A DNA stretch of 64,000 nt from assembly GCA_965233705.1 (NCBI GenBank), contig CBDDTF010000003.1:1178001-1242000 (forward strand), written 5' to 3'. The position numbers and the translations under genes were made by a program. Of the stretch, positions 8,791 through 17,025 are shown piece after piece (the first letter of the stretch is position 1; the number at the start of each line of letters is the position of its first letter). The stretch is from Algihabitans sp965233705 (GTDB lineage Bacteria > Pseudomonadota > Alphaproteobacteria > Kiloniellales > DSM-21159). Under the pieces are notes generated by a model. That model searched no databases. It worked only from the letters and a program-made list of their open reading frames with translations, and was not told where the DNA came from.

Positions 8791-9819
8791 ATGCATGACC
8801 CCGACGCCACCGGCGCCCCCGATGTCCCCGCGCCCGGCGGCGACACCGCCCTCGCCTTCTGGGCCGAGGCGCCCGGCCGGGGCGCGCTGCGCCGCGAAGC
8901 CTTGGCGCCGCCGCGCGCGAACCAGGCACGGGTGCGCAGCCTCTACAGTGGCATCAGCCGGGGCAGTGAAACCCTGGTGCTGCGCGGCGAGGTGCCCGAG
9001 AGCGAATACTGCCGGATGCGCGCGCCCTTGCAAGCCGGCGATTTCCCCTTTCCGGTGAAGTACGGTTACGCCAACGTCGGGCAAGTGGAGTCCGGGCCGC
9101 CGGAGCTGACCGGGCAGCGGGTATTCTGCCTGCATCCGCACCAGGACCGCTACCTCGCGCCGGTGGAGATGCTGCTGCCGCTGCCCGCCGCCCTGCCGCC
9201 GCGCCGGGCCGTGCTGGGCGCCAACATGGAAACCGCGCTCAACGCCCTCTGGGACGCGGCGCCGCGCCTGGGCGACCGCATCGCCGTGGTCGGCGCCGGG
9301 GTCGTCGGCTGTCTGATCGCGCGCCTGGCCGCGCGGATCCCCGGCTGCGCGGTGGCGCTGGTCGACCGCGACCCCGGCAAGGCGGCGGTCGCCGGCGCGC
9401 TGGACCTGCGCTTCCTGACGCCCGAGCAGGCCGACGCGGCGCTGCGCGACTCCTGTGACCTGGTGGTCCACGCCAGCGGCGCGCCGGAGGGTCTGGCCCC
9501 CTGTCTCGCCCTGGCGGGCGTCGAGGCGACGGTGCTGGAGCTGTCCTGGTACGGCCGCAAGCCGGTCTCGCTGCCGCTCGGCCAGGACTTCCACGTCAAG
9601 CGGCTCGCGCTGCGCTCCTCGCAGGTCGGCCGCGTGGCCCCGGCGCGGCGCGTCCGGCGCAGCCACCGCGAGCGGCTGGCGACGGCGCTGGAGCTGCTCT
9701 GCGACCCCGTGTTCGACGCCCTGATCGACGGCGAGGTGGCCTTCGCGGCGCTGCCCGCCGAACTGGCCCGCCTGGCGGCCGGCGAGCCGGCGCTGTGCCG
9801 CGTGGTGCGTTACGACTGA
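8791..9819 (+). CDS. Medium-chain dehydrogenase/reductase (MDR), zinc ligands apparently absent
   Basis: The 342-residue protein has a GroES-like N-terminal part (SGISRGSETLVLRG) and a Rossmann NAD(P)-binding motif (VVGAGVVGCLIARLAA). The usual catalytic zinc residues (Cys of GxCGSD and His of GHE) are replaced by ISRGSE and KYGYANVG, so this is probably a zinc-independent reductase. BchC-type enzymes share the GISRGxE element, but no photosynthesis genes are nearby. It begins a four-gene plus-strand operon with a PTPS-fold protein, a glycosyltransferase and a methyltransferase, which suggests a redox step on a pterin-like or sugar-linked molecule (inference). The ATG at 8791 leaves 89 bases to the divergent gene; an in-frame start at 8749 is possible. 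Confidence 0.82.
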   Translation: MHDPDATGAPDVPAPGGDTALAFWAEAPGRGALRREALAPPRANQARVRSLYSGISRGSETLVLRGEVPESEYCRMRAPLQAGDFPFPVKYGYANVGQVESGPPELTGQRVFCLHPHQDRYLAPVEMLLPLPAALPPRRAVLGANMETALNALWDAAPRLGDRIAVVGAGVVGCLIARLAARIPGCAVALVDRDPGKAAVAGALDLRFLTPEQADAALRDSCDLVVHASGAPEGLAPCLALAGVEATVLELSWYGRKPVSLPLGQDFHVKRLALRSSQVGRVAPARRVRRSHRERLATALELLCDPVFDALIDGEVAFAALPAELARLAAGEPALCRVVRYD

Positions 9820-9833
9820 CCTAGGAGGTGCCG

Positions 9834-10256
9834 ATGTTCTCCCTGACCGTGCGCGAGCACATCATGATCGCCCATTCCTTCCACGGCGAGATCTTCGGGC
9901 CGGCCCAGAAGCTGCATGGCGCCACCTATCTGGTGGACCTGGAGTTCCGCCGCGCCGACCTGGACGCCGACGGGCTGGTGGTCGACATCGGCCTCGCCTC
10001 CCAGGCGCTCAAGGACCTGCTGGCGCCGCTGAACTACCGCAACCTCGACGAGCTGCCGGAGTTCGCCGGGCAGAACACCACCACGGAGTTTCTCGCCAAG
10101 GCGATCTTCGAGCGCATGGCGCAGCGGATCGCCGACGGCGCCCTGGGCGCGGGCGCGCACGGCCTCGACGGCCTGAAGGTCACCCTCTGGGAGAGCCACG
10201 TCGCCTGGGCCGCCTACGAGGGGCAGCTCCGGGGCACGACGCCGGAGGCCGGGTGA
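9834..10256 (+). CDS. PTPS/QueD-fold pterin-binding protein with missing catalytic residues
   Basis: A perfect AGGAGG (9823-9828) sets the start at the ATG at 9834 (140 residues). Aligned by eye with E. coli QueD, the fold signatures are present: IAHSFHG (first zinc His, H14), KLHGATYLVDLEF (second zinc His, H28), GLVVDIG and NTTTEFLAKAIF. The third zinc His (HGH) is Ala30, the catalytic Cys is absent (the protein has no Cys at all), and the catalytic Asp-His pair before YLND is Asn67-Tyr68. A Glu in TLWESH may match the pterin-binding Glu. It is therefore unlikely to perform the canonical 6-pyruvoyl- or 6-carboxy-tetrahydropterin synthase reaction. It might bind or isomerise a related pterin, or act as a carrier. 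Confidence 0.85.
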   Translation: MFSLTVREHIMIAHSFHGEIFGPAQKLHGATYLVDLEFRRADLDADGLVVDIGLASQALKDLLAPLNYRNLDELPEFAGQNTTTEFLAKAIFERMAQRIADGALGAGAHGLDGLKVTLWESHVAWAAYEGQLRGTTPEAG

Positions 10257-11293
10257 AGCAACTGATCTTCGCCCTGCCCGGCGACCCGCAGACCCGCACC
10301 GGCGGCTACCACTACGCCAGACGCCTGATCGCCGGGCTGGACGCGCTCGGCTGGCGGGTCGAGCTGCTGCGCCTGCCCGACGTGCTCGCCGACCCGCTGA
10401 GGGTGGCCGAGGCCAACCGCCTGCTGGCCGACACCGCGCCCGGCGTGCCGGTGCTGGTCGACGGGCTGGCGCTCGGCGTGCTGCCCGAAGCGGCCGAGGC
10501 GGTGGCCCGCCGCGGCCCGTTGGTCGGCTTGGTGCACCATCCGCTGGCCGAGGAGACCGGCCTCGCCGCCGCCACCGCCGCCTACCTGCGCGGCCTCGAG
10601 CGCGCGGCCCTGGCGCATACCGCGCTGGTCCTCGTCAGCTCGCCTTGCACGGCGCGCAGCCTGGCCGCCGACTACGCGGTGCCCGCCACGCGGATCGTGG
10701 TCGCCGAGCCGGGCGTGGACCCCGCGCCGCTGGCGGAGGGCACCGGCCGTCCCTTCACCCTGCTGAGCGTCGGCAGCCTGACGCCGCGCAAGGGCCACCG
10801 CGTCCTGCTGGAGGCGCTGGAGCGCGTATCGTTGGAGGATTGGCGCCTGACCGTCGCCGGCTCGCCCGAGCGCGATCCCGACGAGGCCCGCGCGCTGCAG
10901 CGCCGCGCGGCGGATCTGCGGCATTCGAGACGGATCTGCTTTGCCGGCGAGGTCGACGACGGCACACTCGCGCAACTTTACCGGGCAGCCGACCTCTTCG
11001 TGCTGCCGTCGTTTCACGAGGGCTACGGCATGGTCTTCACCGAAGCGCTGGCCCGGGGCCTCCCGGTCCTGGCGACCCGCGCCGGCGCCATCCCCGAGAC
11101 GGTGCCCGCCGGCGCGGGCTGGCTGGTGCCGCCCGGCGATGCCGACGCGCTGGCCGAGGCGCTGGGCCGGCTGCTGTGCGATCCGGCGGCCTACGCAGGG
11201 CTGCGCGCCGGCGCCCAAGCCGCCCGCGCGCGCCTGGCGCGCTGGACGGAGACGGCGCGCCGGGCGGCGGCCGCGCTGGAGACGCTGGCGTGA
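10253..11293 (+). CDS. Glycosyltransferase family 4 (GT-B fold)
   Basis: The 346-residue protein has a GT-B organisation: an N-terminal acceptor half with TRTGGYHYARRLIAGL, and a C-terminal GT4 domain with LLSVGSLTPRKGHRVLLEAL and the E-x7-E donor-binding motif (FHEGYGMVFTEALARG). The GTG start at 10253 overlaps the stop of the PTPS-like gene (GTGA), and its own stop overlaps the following methyltransferase start in the same way. This strict coupling argues that it works on the product of the pterin-like pathway. Pterin glycosylation is known in cyanobacteria; its occurrence here is inference. Confidence 0.9.
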   Translation: MKQLIFALPGDPQTRTGGYHYARRLIAGLDALGWRVELLRLPDVLADPLRVAEANRLLADTAPGVPVLVDGLALGVLPEAAEAVARRGPLVGLVHHPLAEETGLAAATAAYLRGLERAALAHTALVLVSSPCTARSLAADYAVPATRIVVAEPGVDPAPLAEGTGRPFTLLSVGSLTPRKGHRVLLEALERVSLEDWRLTVAGSPERDPDEARALQRRAADLRHSRRICFAGEVDDGTLAQLYRAADLFVLPSFHEGYGMVFTEALARGLPVLATRAGAIPETVPAGAGWLVPPGDADALAEALGRLLCDPAAYAGLRAGAQAARARLARWTETARRAAAALETLA

Positions 11294-12069
11294 GCGGCTT
11301 CGCCGCCGACTGGCTGGCCCTGCGGGCGCCGGCGGACATGGCCGCCCGCAATGCCGGCCTGCTGTCCGCGCTGGGCGACTGGGCGGCGGAACGCGGGCGG
11401 CTGAGCATCCTCGATCTCGGCAGCGGCACCGGCGCGACGCTGCGCGCGCTCGCCCCGCGGCTGCCCTGCGAGCAGCACTGGCTGCTGGTCGACAAGGATC
11501 CCGCGCTGCTCGCCGCCTGCCCGGAAAGCCGCCCGGAGGTCGAGGTGGCCACCGCCTGCCTGGACCTCGCCGCCGACCTGGAGATGCTGCCCTGGACGGC
11601 GGTCGATCTGGTCACCGGCTCCGCGCTGCTGGACCTCGTCTCCACCACCTGGCTGGAGCGGCTCGCGGCGCTTTGCGACAGGGCCGCCGTCTATCTCGCG
11701 CTCAGCGTCGACGGTCGCGTCGGCTTCGAGCCGCCGCTGGCCGAAGATGGCCGCGTGCTCGACCTGCTCGCCGCGCATCATCGGCGCGACAAGTCCTTCG
11801 GCCCGGCCCTCGGCCACGACGCGGCCGAGGTGGCCGCCGAGCTGCTGCGCGCGCGCGGGCGTGCGGTGCGGCTGGCCCGCGCCGACTGGGACCTGGGGCC
11901 GGAGCAGGCGGCGCTGCAGGCGGCGCTGCTCGACGGCTACGCCAGCGCGGCGATCGAACAGGCGCCGGCGGCCGGCGAGACGCTCCTGGCCTGGCGCGAG
12001 GCACGCCGCGGGCTGGCCGCACAGCGCATCCGCGTGGGCCACCTGGACCTGCTGAGCCTGCCCGGTTAG
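11290..12069 (+). CDS. Class I SAM-dependent methyltransferase
   Basis: The 259-residue product carries methyltransferase motif I (LSILDLGSGTGATLRAL), an acidic residue at the end of strand 2 (WLLVDKDPALL), and DLVTGSALLDLVS near motif IV. The GTG start at 11290 overlaps the stop of the glycosyltransferase gene (GTGA). As the last gene of the MDR/PTPS/GT4 operon it probably methylates the same product; the substrate is unknown. Its stop overlaps the stop of the convergent RibD-domain gene by 4 bases, so the two transcription units end face to face with no room for a separate terminator. Confidence 0.88.
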   Translation: MSGFAADWLALRAPADMAARNAGLLSALGDWAAERGRLSILDLGSGTGATLRALAPRLPCEQHWLLVDKDPALLAACPESRPEVEVATACLDLAADLEMLPWTAVDLVTGSALLDLVSTTWLERLAALCDRAAVYLALSVDGRVGFEPPLAEDGRVLDLLAAHHRRDKSFGPALGHDAAEVAAELLRARGRAVRLARADWDLGPEQAALQAALLDGYASAAIEQAPAAGETLLAWREARRGLAAQRIRVGHLDLLSLPG

Positions 12070-12944
12070 CGCAGCGTCAGGTCCAGGTCGAAAAGCACGT
12101 CGGCGCCCAGCGGATAGGTGCGGCAGGCCGGCCGCAGCGCCAGGTCGAGGTCCTCGATCGGCGGCAGCGTCAGACCGGGCCGGCCCGAGCCCAGGATCAT
12201 CGGCGCGACGGTGACCTGCAGCCGATCCAACGCGCCGGCGGCGAGCCAGCGCGACACGGTGACCCCACCGCCCTCGACGAAGAGGCGCCGCAGGCCGCGC
12301 CGCCGCAACACCGCGGCGACGCCGGCCGGATCGAGCCGCCCGTCGGCCGCCAGCGGCGCCGCGATCACCTCCGCCTGACCGTGCGGCGGCCCCGCCTCGG
12401 CCGCTACCACCAGGGTCTCGCAGGCACCGTCGCGGAACAGGGTCAGCTCGGCCGGCAGGCGCCGCCGGGGGTCGAGCACCACGCGCACCGGATGCCGGCC
12501 GCCGACCCGGCGCGTGGTCAGGCGCGGGTCGTCGAGCGCGGCGGTGGCGCCGCCGACGATCACCGCATCGGCCAGCGCGCGCAGGCGATGCATGTGGTCC
12601 AGGTTGTCCGCCCCGGTCACGTAGCGCGAGCGCCCGCCCTCCGTGGCGATGCGCCCGTCCAGTGACTGGCCGAGGTGGCCGAGGGTCCAGGCCGGCGCCA
12701 GCAAGGGCCGGTAGAGCGGCCAGAGCGGCCAGCCCGCGACCGGCCGCGCCGGTGCCGCGCCGCCGGCCCGCGCCAGGATCTCCTGCCAGATCTCCGCGCC
12801 GCTGTCGGCCGCGGCCTCCCGGCTGACCCCAGGGTTGCCCCCTGGGTTGGCCCCTGGGTTGGCCCCTGAGCCGGCCTCCCGGCTAGCCCCTGGGCTGGCC
12901 TCCCTCCTCGTCGGCGGCATGGCCCGACTGCCGTCGGCGTTCAT
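12066..12944 (-). CDS. RibD C-terminal (dihydrofolate reductase-like) domain protein
   Basis: The 292-residue protein contains the RibD reductase domain without the deaminase domain: LGQSLDGRIAT, YVTGADNLDHMHRLRALADAVIVGG, RVVLDP and LRRLFVEGGG. This family reduces ribosyl-pyrimidine or pterin-like compounds with NAD(P)H. An N-terminal extension of about 50 residues has a low-complexity stretch (GANPGANPGGNPG) encoded by 12-base tandem repeats. It is the last gene of the minus-strand opg operon (4-base ATGA overlap with the FkbM gene) and converges on the PTPS-like operon. Functionally it fits the pterin-like genes better than glucan synthesis, though it is transcribed from the other side. 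Confidence 0.85.
   Translation of the reverse strand: MNADGSRAMPPTRREASPGASREAGSGANPGANPGGNPGVSREAAADSGAEIWQEILARAGGAAPARPVAGWPLWPLYRPLLAPAWTLGHLGQSLDGRIATEGGRSRYVTGADNLDHMHRLRALADAVIVGGATAALDDPRLTTRRVGGRHPVRVVLDPRRRLPAELTLFRDGACETLVVAAEAGPPHGQAEVIAAPLAADGRLDPAGVAAVLRRRGLRRLFVEGGGVTVSRWLAAGALDRLQVTVAPMILGSGRPGLTLPPIEDLDLALRPACRTYPLGADVLFDLDLTLR
12829..12903. repeat. 12-base tandem repeats inside the RibD-domain gene
   Basis: Imperfect copies of a 12-base unit (plus strand CCTGGGTTGGCC) follow one another here and encode the repeated Ala-Asn-Pro-Gly residues of the N-terminal extension. The unit keeps the reading frame, so copy-number change would lengthen or shorten a flexible linker without breaking the gene. 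Confidence 0.75.
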
Positions 12945-13735
12945 GGCTGCTCCAGCACGGCGTAGATGTCGCCCGAGGGCTCGCCCGGCCGGCGCGCCGC
13001 CAGCCAGGCGCGCAGCCCGGCGGCGTCCCTCCAGGCCGCTAGCCGCAGGCTCTCGCCGACGCTGGGCGCATAGCGGTAGCGGCCCAGGCGCTCCAGGCGG
13101 GCGATGCAGGCCTCGGCGCCCTGCGGCACGGCCGGGGTGTACTCGAAGGACAGGGCCGGCAGCGGCCGGCTCAGGCCGGCCAGCACCGCGGCCTCGTGGC
13201 CCTCGACGTCGATCTTGCAGAAGGCCGGCACCCCGTGCCGGGCGATCAGGCGGTCCAGCGTCTCCCGCGCCACCTCGACCTCGGCCTCCCAGCGCACATG
13301 GGCAAATCCGGGGGCGGTGGCCACGCGGGCGCGCCAGTCGGCGTCCAGGCTGGCCAGGGTGGGATGCCGGCGGCTGAGCGCCAGCCGCGCGCGGCCGGGG
13401 CTGGCGCCAAGGGCGCAGCGCTCGACGCGCACCTCCGGCCGGCGGCGGAACAGCCGCGCGAGCCAGTCCGCGAAGGCCGGCTGCGGCTCGACCGCGACGA
13501 CCCGCGCGCCCAGCGCCCAGAAGCTGCGGCTGCGGTTGCCGACATGGGCGCCGACATCGAAGACCAGATCGCCGGGCGCGATAAACGCGCGGTAGAGGCG
13601 ACGCTCGGCCCGGGCCCGCCCCGGGCGGCCGAAGTAGACCAGCAGCGAGCGCGTAAAGCCCCAGGCCGCGACCGTGCGTGCCGCGAGTCTGCGCGCCGCC
13701 GCCGGGCCGCCGAGGGTGCCGAGCGCCTGCGCCAC
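12941..13735 (-). CDS. FkbM-family methyltransferase
   Basis: The 264-residue protein shows the FkbM layout: DLVFDVGAHVGNRSRSF (motif I), VVAVEPQPAFADWL, and the family hallmark FCKIDVEGHEAAVLAGL. FkbM-family enzymes O-methylate sugars, polyketides and other hydroxyl groups. The GTG start at 13735 lies 3 bases after the YceI gene stop and its own stop overlaps the next start (ATGA), so it is fully embedded in the opg operon. Methylation of the periplasmic glucan or of a lipid-linked precursor is a reasonable inference but is not shown by the sequence. Confidence 0.88.
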   Translation of the reverse strand: MAQALGTLGGPAAARRLAARTVAAWGFTRSLLVYFGRPGRARAERRLYRAFIAPGDLVFDVGAHVGNRSRSFWALGARVVAVEPQPAFADWLARLFRRRPEVRVERCALGASPGRARLALSRRHPTLASLDADWRARVATAPGFAHVRWEAEVEVARETLDRLIARHGVPAFCKIDVEGHEAAVLAGLSRPLPALSFEYTPAVPQGAEACIARLERLGRYRYAPSVGESLRLAAWRDAAGLRAWLAARRPGEPSGDIYAVLEQP

Positions 13736-13738
13736 CGC

Positions 13739-14338
13739 CTAGTCCTGCCGGATCGCCTCGGCCTCGATGAGGATTTCCACTTCGTCGCCGACCAGGCCGT
13801 TGTCCAGGGCGTAGGTCATCCCGAAGTCGCTGCGCTTGACCGTGGTGCGCGCCGAGATGCCGGTGACGTAATTCTCATTGTAGGGGTACTTGCCGCTCTT
13901 GTTCCAGGTCACGTCCAGGGTCACCGGCTGGCTGACGCCGCGCACCGTCAGGTCCCCCATGACCTTGCCGCGGCGCGGACCGGTCTGCTCCGTGCCGGTC
14001 ATCACGAAGGTGATCTCGGGATGCGCCCCGGCGTCCAGAAAGTCGTCGCTGCGCACATGCTCGTCGCGCTGCTCGTGGGCGGTGAAGACGCTTTCCGTCT
14101 CGATCGTCACCTGCAGGTCCGACAGCGCCGGCACGCTCTCGTCGAAGACGAAGCTGCCCTCCACCTCCAGGAAGCGGCCGAGCGTCTTGGCGTAGCCGAT
14201 GTGCTCGACCAGGAAGGCGACGGTGACGTGCTCGGGGTCGAGCTGGTAGCGCGCCGGCTCCGCCTGGGCGGCGGGCGTCAGCAGCCCGCCGCCCAGCAGC
14301 GCGGCGGCGATCAGGCCGAAGGCCTTCCGGTATGTCAT
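13739..14338 (-). CDS. YceI-family periplasmic lipid-binding protein
   Basis: The 199-residue product has a signal peptide (MTYRKAFGLIAAALLGGGLL, cleavage after AAQA) and then the YceI barrel: YQLDPEHVTVAFLVEHIGYAKTLGRF, FDESVPALSDLQVTIET, and TLDVTWNKSGKYPY. The conserved SDFGM near the end is present. YceI proteins bind isoprenoid or amphipathic molecules in an extended lipocalin-like barrel. Start and stop both touch neighbouring genes (ATGA overlap with the CDP-alcohol enzyme). It may carry a lipid-linked intermediate for this envelope operon (inference). Confidence 0.93.
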   Translation of the reverse strand: MTYRKAFGLIAAALLGGGLLTPAAQAEPARYQLDPEHVTVAFLVEHIGYAKTLGRFLEVEGSFVFDESVPALSDLQVTIETESVFTAHEQRDEHVRSDDFLDAGAHPEITFVMTGTEQTGPRRGKVMGDLTVRGVSQPVTLDVTWNKSGKYPYNENYVTGISARTTVKRSDFGMTYALDNGLVGDEVEILIEAEAIRQD

Positions 14339-15126
14339 GGCGAACCTCCCGCTTTGGCCGGCTCGGCCGCGGCGGCCCGGCGGGCACGCAGCAGCCAGAG
14401 CGTGTCGATCAGGAACGAGCCGCAGAGCAGCGCCAGGCCGACGCCGGCCGCCAGGGTCGCCGGCCAGCCGGACAGCGGCGGCGTCAGCGCGGCGATCAGC
14501 AGCAGGCTCTGCAACACGAAAACGGTCTTGCGCCGCCACGACGGCGGCAGCGGCCGCCGCAGCCCCGGCACCAGCAGCAACGCCAGATGGAAGCCGTAGT
14601 GCCACAGCCCCGAGGCCAGCACCCAGAGGCCGGCCTGCCCGTCGAGGTGGACCAGCAGGGCCAGCACCAGGACAAAGAGGCCGTCGACCTCCTGGTCGAA
14701 GCGGGCCCCGAAGGCCGAGGCGCAGTCCCGCCGGCGCGCCAGGAAGCCGTCGAGCCCGTCCAGTGCCAGGGCGCCCAGCGCCAGCAGGGCCGGCAGCCAC
14801 CCCAGCGCCGAGTGCTGCACCTGCCAGGCCAGGCCGGCCAGCAGGCTGACCAGCACGGCGCGCAGCAGCGTCACCCCGTTGGCGGGACCGAAGGCGGTGC
14901 GCGGCAGGTGCGCCGGCAGGCCCAGGCGCACGGCCGCCGCCACGCCCAGATAGACCGCCAGGGACTGCCAGAGCACCGGGCTGGACAGCCCTTTCAGCTC
15001 GACCAGCAGATCGCCGCCCAGCGCGGCACAGGCCAGCCCCAGGGCCAGAGCGAAGAACGCCGAGGCCTTGAGCTGGCGAAGCGGTTCGCCCCGGGTGGGC
15101 TGCAAGAGCGACATGACGCGTGACAT
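14335..15126 (-). CDS. CDP-alcohol phosphatidyltransferase family membrane enzyme
   Basis: The 263-residue protein has 7-8 hydrophobic segments and the complete family motif D-G-x2-A-R-x8-G-x3-D-x3-D, seen as DGLDGFLARRRDCAS followed by AFGARFDQEVD. These enzymes move a substituted phosphate from CDP-alcohol to a second alcohol at the inner membrane. It sits directly after opgH and before yceI. Glucans of alphaproteobacteria often carry phosphoglycerol or phosphocholine groups, so this enzyme may provide or attach such a substituent; that is inference, and a lipid product is equally possible. Confidence 0.88.
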   Translation of the reverse strand: MSRVMSLLQPTRGEPLRQLKASAFFALALGLACAALGGDLLVELKGLSSPVLWQSLAVYLGVAAAVRLGLPAHLPRTAFGPANGVTLLRAVLVSLLAGLAWQVQHSALGWLPALLALGALALDGLDGFLARRRDCASAFGARFDQEVDGLFVLVLALLVHLDGQAGLWVLASGLWHYGFHLALLLVPGLRRPLPPSWRRKTVFVLQSLLLIAALTPPLSGWPATLAAGVGLALLCGSFLIDTLWLLRARRAAAAEPAKAGGSP

Positions 15127-15186
15127 CCGCGAAGAGACCTAGGGTGTCGCAGCGCCTCTCGCCAGTCCCGCCCGGCGCGAGTCGCG

Positions 15187-17025
15187 TCAGGCCGCCACCT
15201 TGCCGGCGCCCAGATCGCGCGGTGCGCGCGGCGGGTCCCGGCGGGGCAGGTCGCCGCCGCTGCGCCACAGCGCCAGGTCGCGGCGCAGGGCTTCGGCCCG
15301 CGCGATCGGCTCGGGCACCCGCCGTTCCTCCGGCGTGGTGAACAGCCAGCGGGTCGCACGCGCCACCCCCGGATGCGCCGTCGCCCAGGCAAGCAGCGGC
15401 GCGCTCGCCCAGCCGGCCGCCGGCAGCAGCAGCCAGAGCGTCAGTCCGGCCGGCGCCACCGTCCAGGCCAGGGCCGCCAGGGCGAGCGCGCCGACGAGGT
15501 GCCAGCGATGCCAGGCCAGCAGCTCGCGCCAGCCCGGGCAGGCCTCGTCGCGCTGCTGCCGCCCCCAGCCGCTGTCGCGCCCGGCCACCAGCCCGATCAG
15601 GAAGCGGGCGTGGAAGAACAGCACCGCCGGCGCCAGCAGCACGGTCAGCAGGCTCTCCGCCAGGGTCGAGAGCAGCAGACCGAAGGTGCCGCCCATGCCG
15701 CGCCGCCGCGCGCCGTCGAGCAGGCTGTCGAGCAGCGCCAGCAGCTTCGGCGCGAACAGCAGCGTGGCGCTGGCCATCAGCGCGCCGGCCGCCGGGAAGG
15801 GATCGAGGGTCAGGGCATCGGTCAGGCCGAGCAGCGCGCCGCCGATCACCAGGGCCAGCCAGAAGGGCGCGATCGCGTAGGCGCCGATGCCGAGCAGCAG
15901 ATGGAAGCGGCTGACCGGATGCAGCTTGGGCCAGCCCAGCACCCGCAGGTGCTGCAGGTTCCCCTGGCACCAGCGGCGGTCGCGCGAGAGGTGGTCGAGC
16001 AGGCCCGGCGGCGTCTCCTCCCAGCTCTCGCCCAGCTCCGGCAGCATCCAGACATCCCAGCCGGAGCGGCGCAGCAGCGCCGCCTCGACGAAGTCGTGGC
16101 TGAGGATGTGACCGCCCCAGGGTGCCTTGCCGCTCAGGCGCGGCAGGTGGGCGCACTCTGTCCAGGCGCGCGCCCGGATCAGCGCGTTGTGGCCCCAGAA
16201 GTTGCCGTCACGCCCCTGCCAGAGCGCCTGGCCGGTGGCCGCGATCGGCCCCATCAGCGCCGCCGAGAACTGCTGCAGCCGGGCGAACAGGCTGTGCCGG
16301 CGCGCCAGGCGCGGCGCCGTCTGGATCAGGCCGGCCCGCGGATTGACCTGCATGGTGCGCACGAGCTGCGCCAGGGTCGCACCGCTCATCAGGCTGTCCG
16401 CGTCGAGCACCAGCAGGTAGTCGTAACGCCCCGCCCAGCGGCGGCAGAAGTCGGCGATGTTGCCGGCCTTCTTGCCCACGTTGTCGACCCGGCGGCGGTA
16501 GTGCACCGCCAGCGGCAGGCGCGTGGCGAGCCGGCTGCGCATCGCCTCCTCCTCCGCGGCGAGCGCGGTGTCGCGGCTGTCGCTGAGGATGAAGAGGTCG
16601 AACTGACCGGCCAGGCCGAGCGCCGCCAGCTCCTCGCCCATGGTCTGCAGGTTGGCGCCCCAGGCCTCCGGCGCCTCCTCGTAGACCGGCATGAGCACCG
16701 CGGTGCGCCCGAGGATCGGCGCCCGCGGCGAGGGCTGGTTGAGACCGGCCGGCCGCCAGCCGAAGCGGCGGCCGAGAAAGCCCAGCAGGGCGTGGCCGAA
16801 GGCCCAGGAGATCCACAGGGTCGGCACGGTGAGCAGCAGCAGGATGACGGCGTCGGCCGCCTGCAAGCCGTTCGCCGCCAGGGCCTGGACGCCGAGCGAG
16901 AGCACGGCGCCCGCCCCCAGCGCGGCGGTGCCGAGCGCGAGCAGGCGGCGCAGACAGACGAGACAGAAACGGTAGAGCGGCTGCCGGGTGGCAACCGGGG
17001 AGTCGACCAGACCTAGGCTGTCCAT
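15187..17025 (-). CDS. opgH: Glucans biosynthesis glucosyltransferase OpgH (MdoH)
   Basis: The inner-membrane GT2 enzyme builds the beta-1,2-glucan backbone of osmoregulated periplasmic glucans from UDP-glucose. Visible motifs in order are VLMPVYEE, FILSDSRD, GKKAGNIADF, LVLDADSLM (DxD), SHDFVEAALL and RDRRWCQGN (QxxRW-type), with membrane segments at both ends. At 612 residues it is shorter than E. coli OpgH (about 847) and lacks the long N-terminal extension, as in other alphaproteobacteria. The ATG at 17025 lies inside the end of opgG (13-base overlap), so the pair is translationally coupled. Confidence 0.96.
   Translation of the reverse strand: MDSLGLVDSPVATRQPLYRFCLVCLRRLLALGTAALGAGAVLSLGVQALAANGLQAADAVILLLLTVPTLWISWAFGHALLGFLGRRFGWRPAGLNQPSPRAPILGRTAVLMPVYEEAPEAWGANLQTMGEELAALGLAGQFDLFILSDSRDTALAAEEEAMRSRLATRLPLAVHYRRRVDNVGKKAGNIADFCRRWAGRYDYLLVLDADSLMSGATLAQLVRTMQVNPRAGLIQTAPRLARRHSLFARLQQFSAALMGPIAATGQALWQGRDGNFWGHNALIRARAWTECAHLPRLSGKAPWGGHILSHDFVEAALLRRSGWDVWMLPELGESWEETPPGLLDHLSRDRRWCQGNLQHLRVLGWPKLHPVSRFHLLLGIGAYAIAPFWLALVIGGALLGLTDALTLDPFPAAGALMASATLLFAPKLLALLDSLLDGARRRGMGGTFGLLLSTLAESLLTVLLAPAVLFFHARFLIGLVAGRDSGWGRQQRDEACPGWRELLAWHRWHLVGALALAALAWTVAPAGLTLWLLLPAAGWASAPLLAWATAHPGVARATRWLFTTPEERRVPEPIARAEALRRDLALWRSGGDLPRRDPPRAPRDLGAGKVAA

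Noticed and set aside
8702..8929. N-terminal extension of the sulfatase-fold gene up to 8929
   Set aside because: The extra 76 codons are Arg-rich, lie antisense to the MDR gene and come before the first membrane helix; the GTG at 8701 removes the overlap.
8791..9819. BchC (bacteriochlorophyll synthesis) for the MDR dehydrogenase
   Set aside because: The GISRGxE element is shared, but no photosynthesis gene is nearby and the operon partners point to pterin-like or sugar chemistry.
9834..10256. Naming the PTPS-like gene queD
   Set aside because: The catalytic Cys, the third zinc ligand and the Asp-His pair are absent, and no queC, queE or queF is present.
15373..17016. Plus-strand open frame opposite opgH
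   Set aside because: Antisense shadow with biased composition. The minus-strand OpgH has every expected motif.
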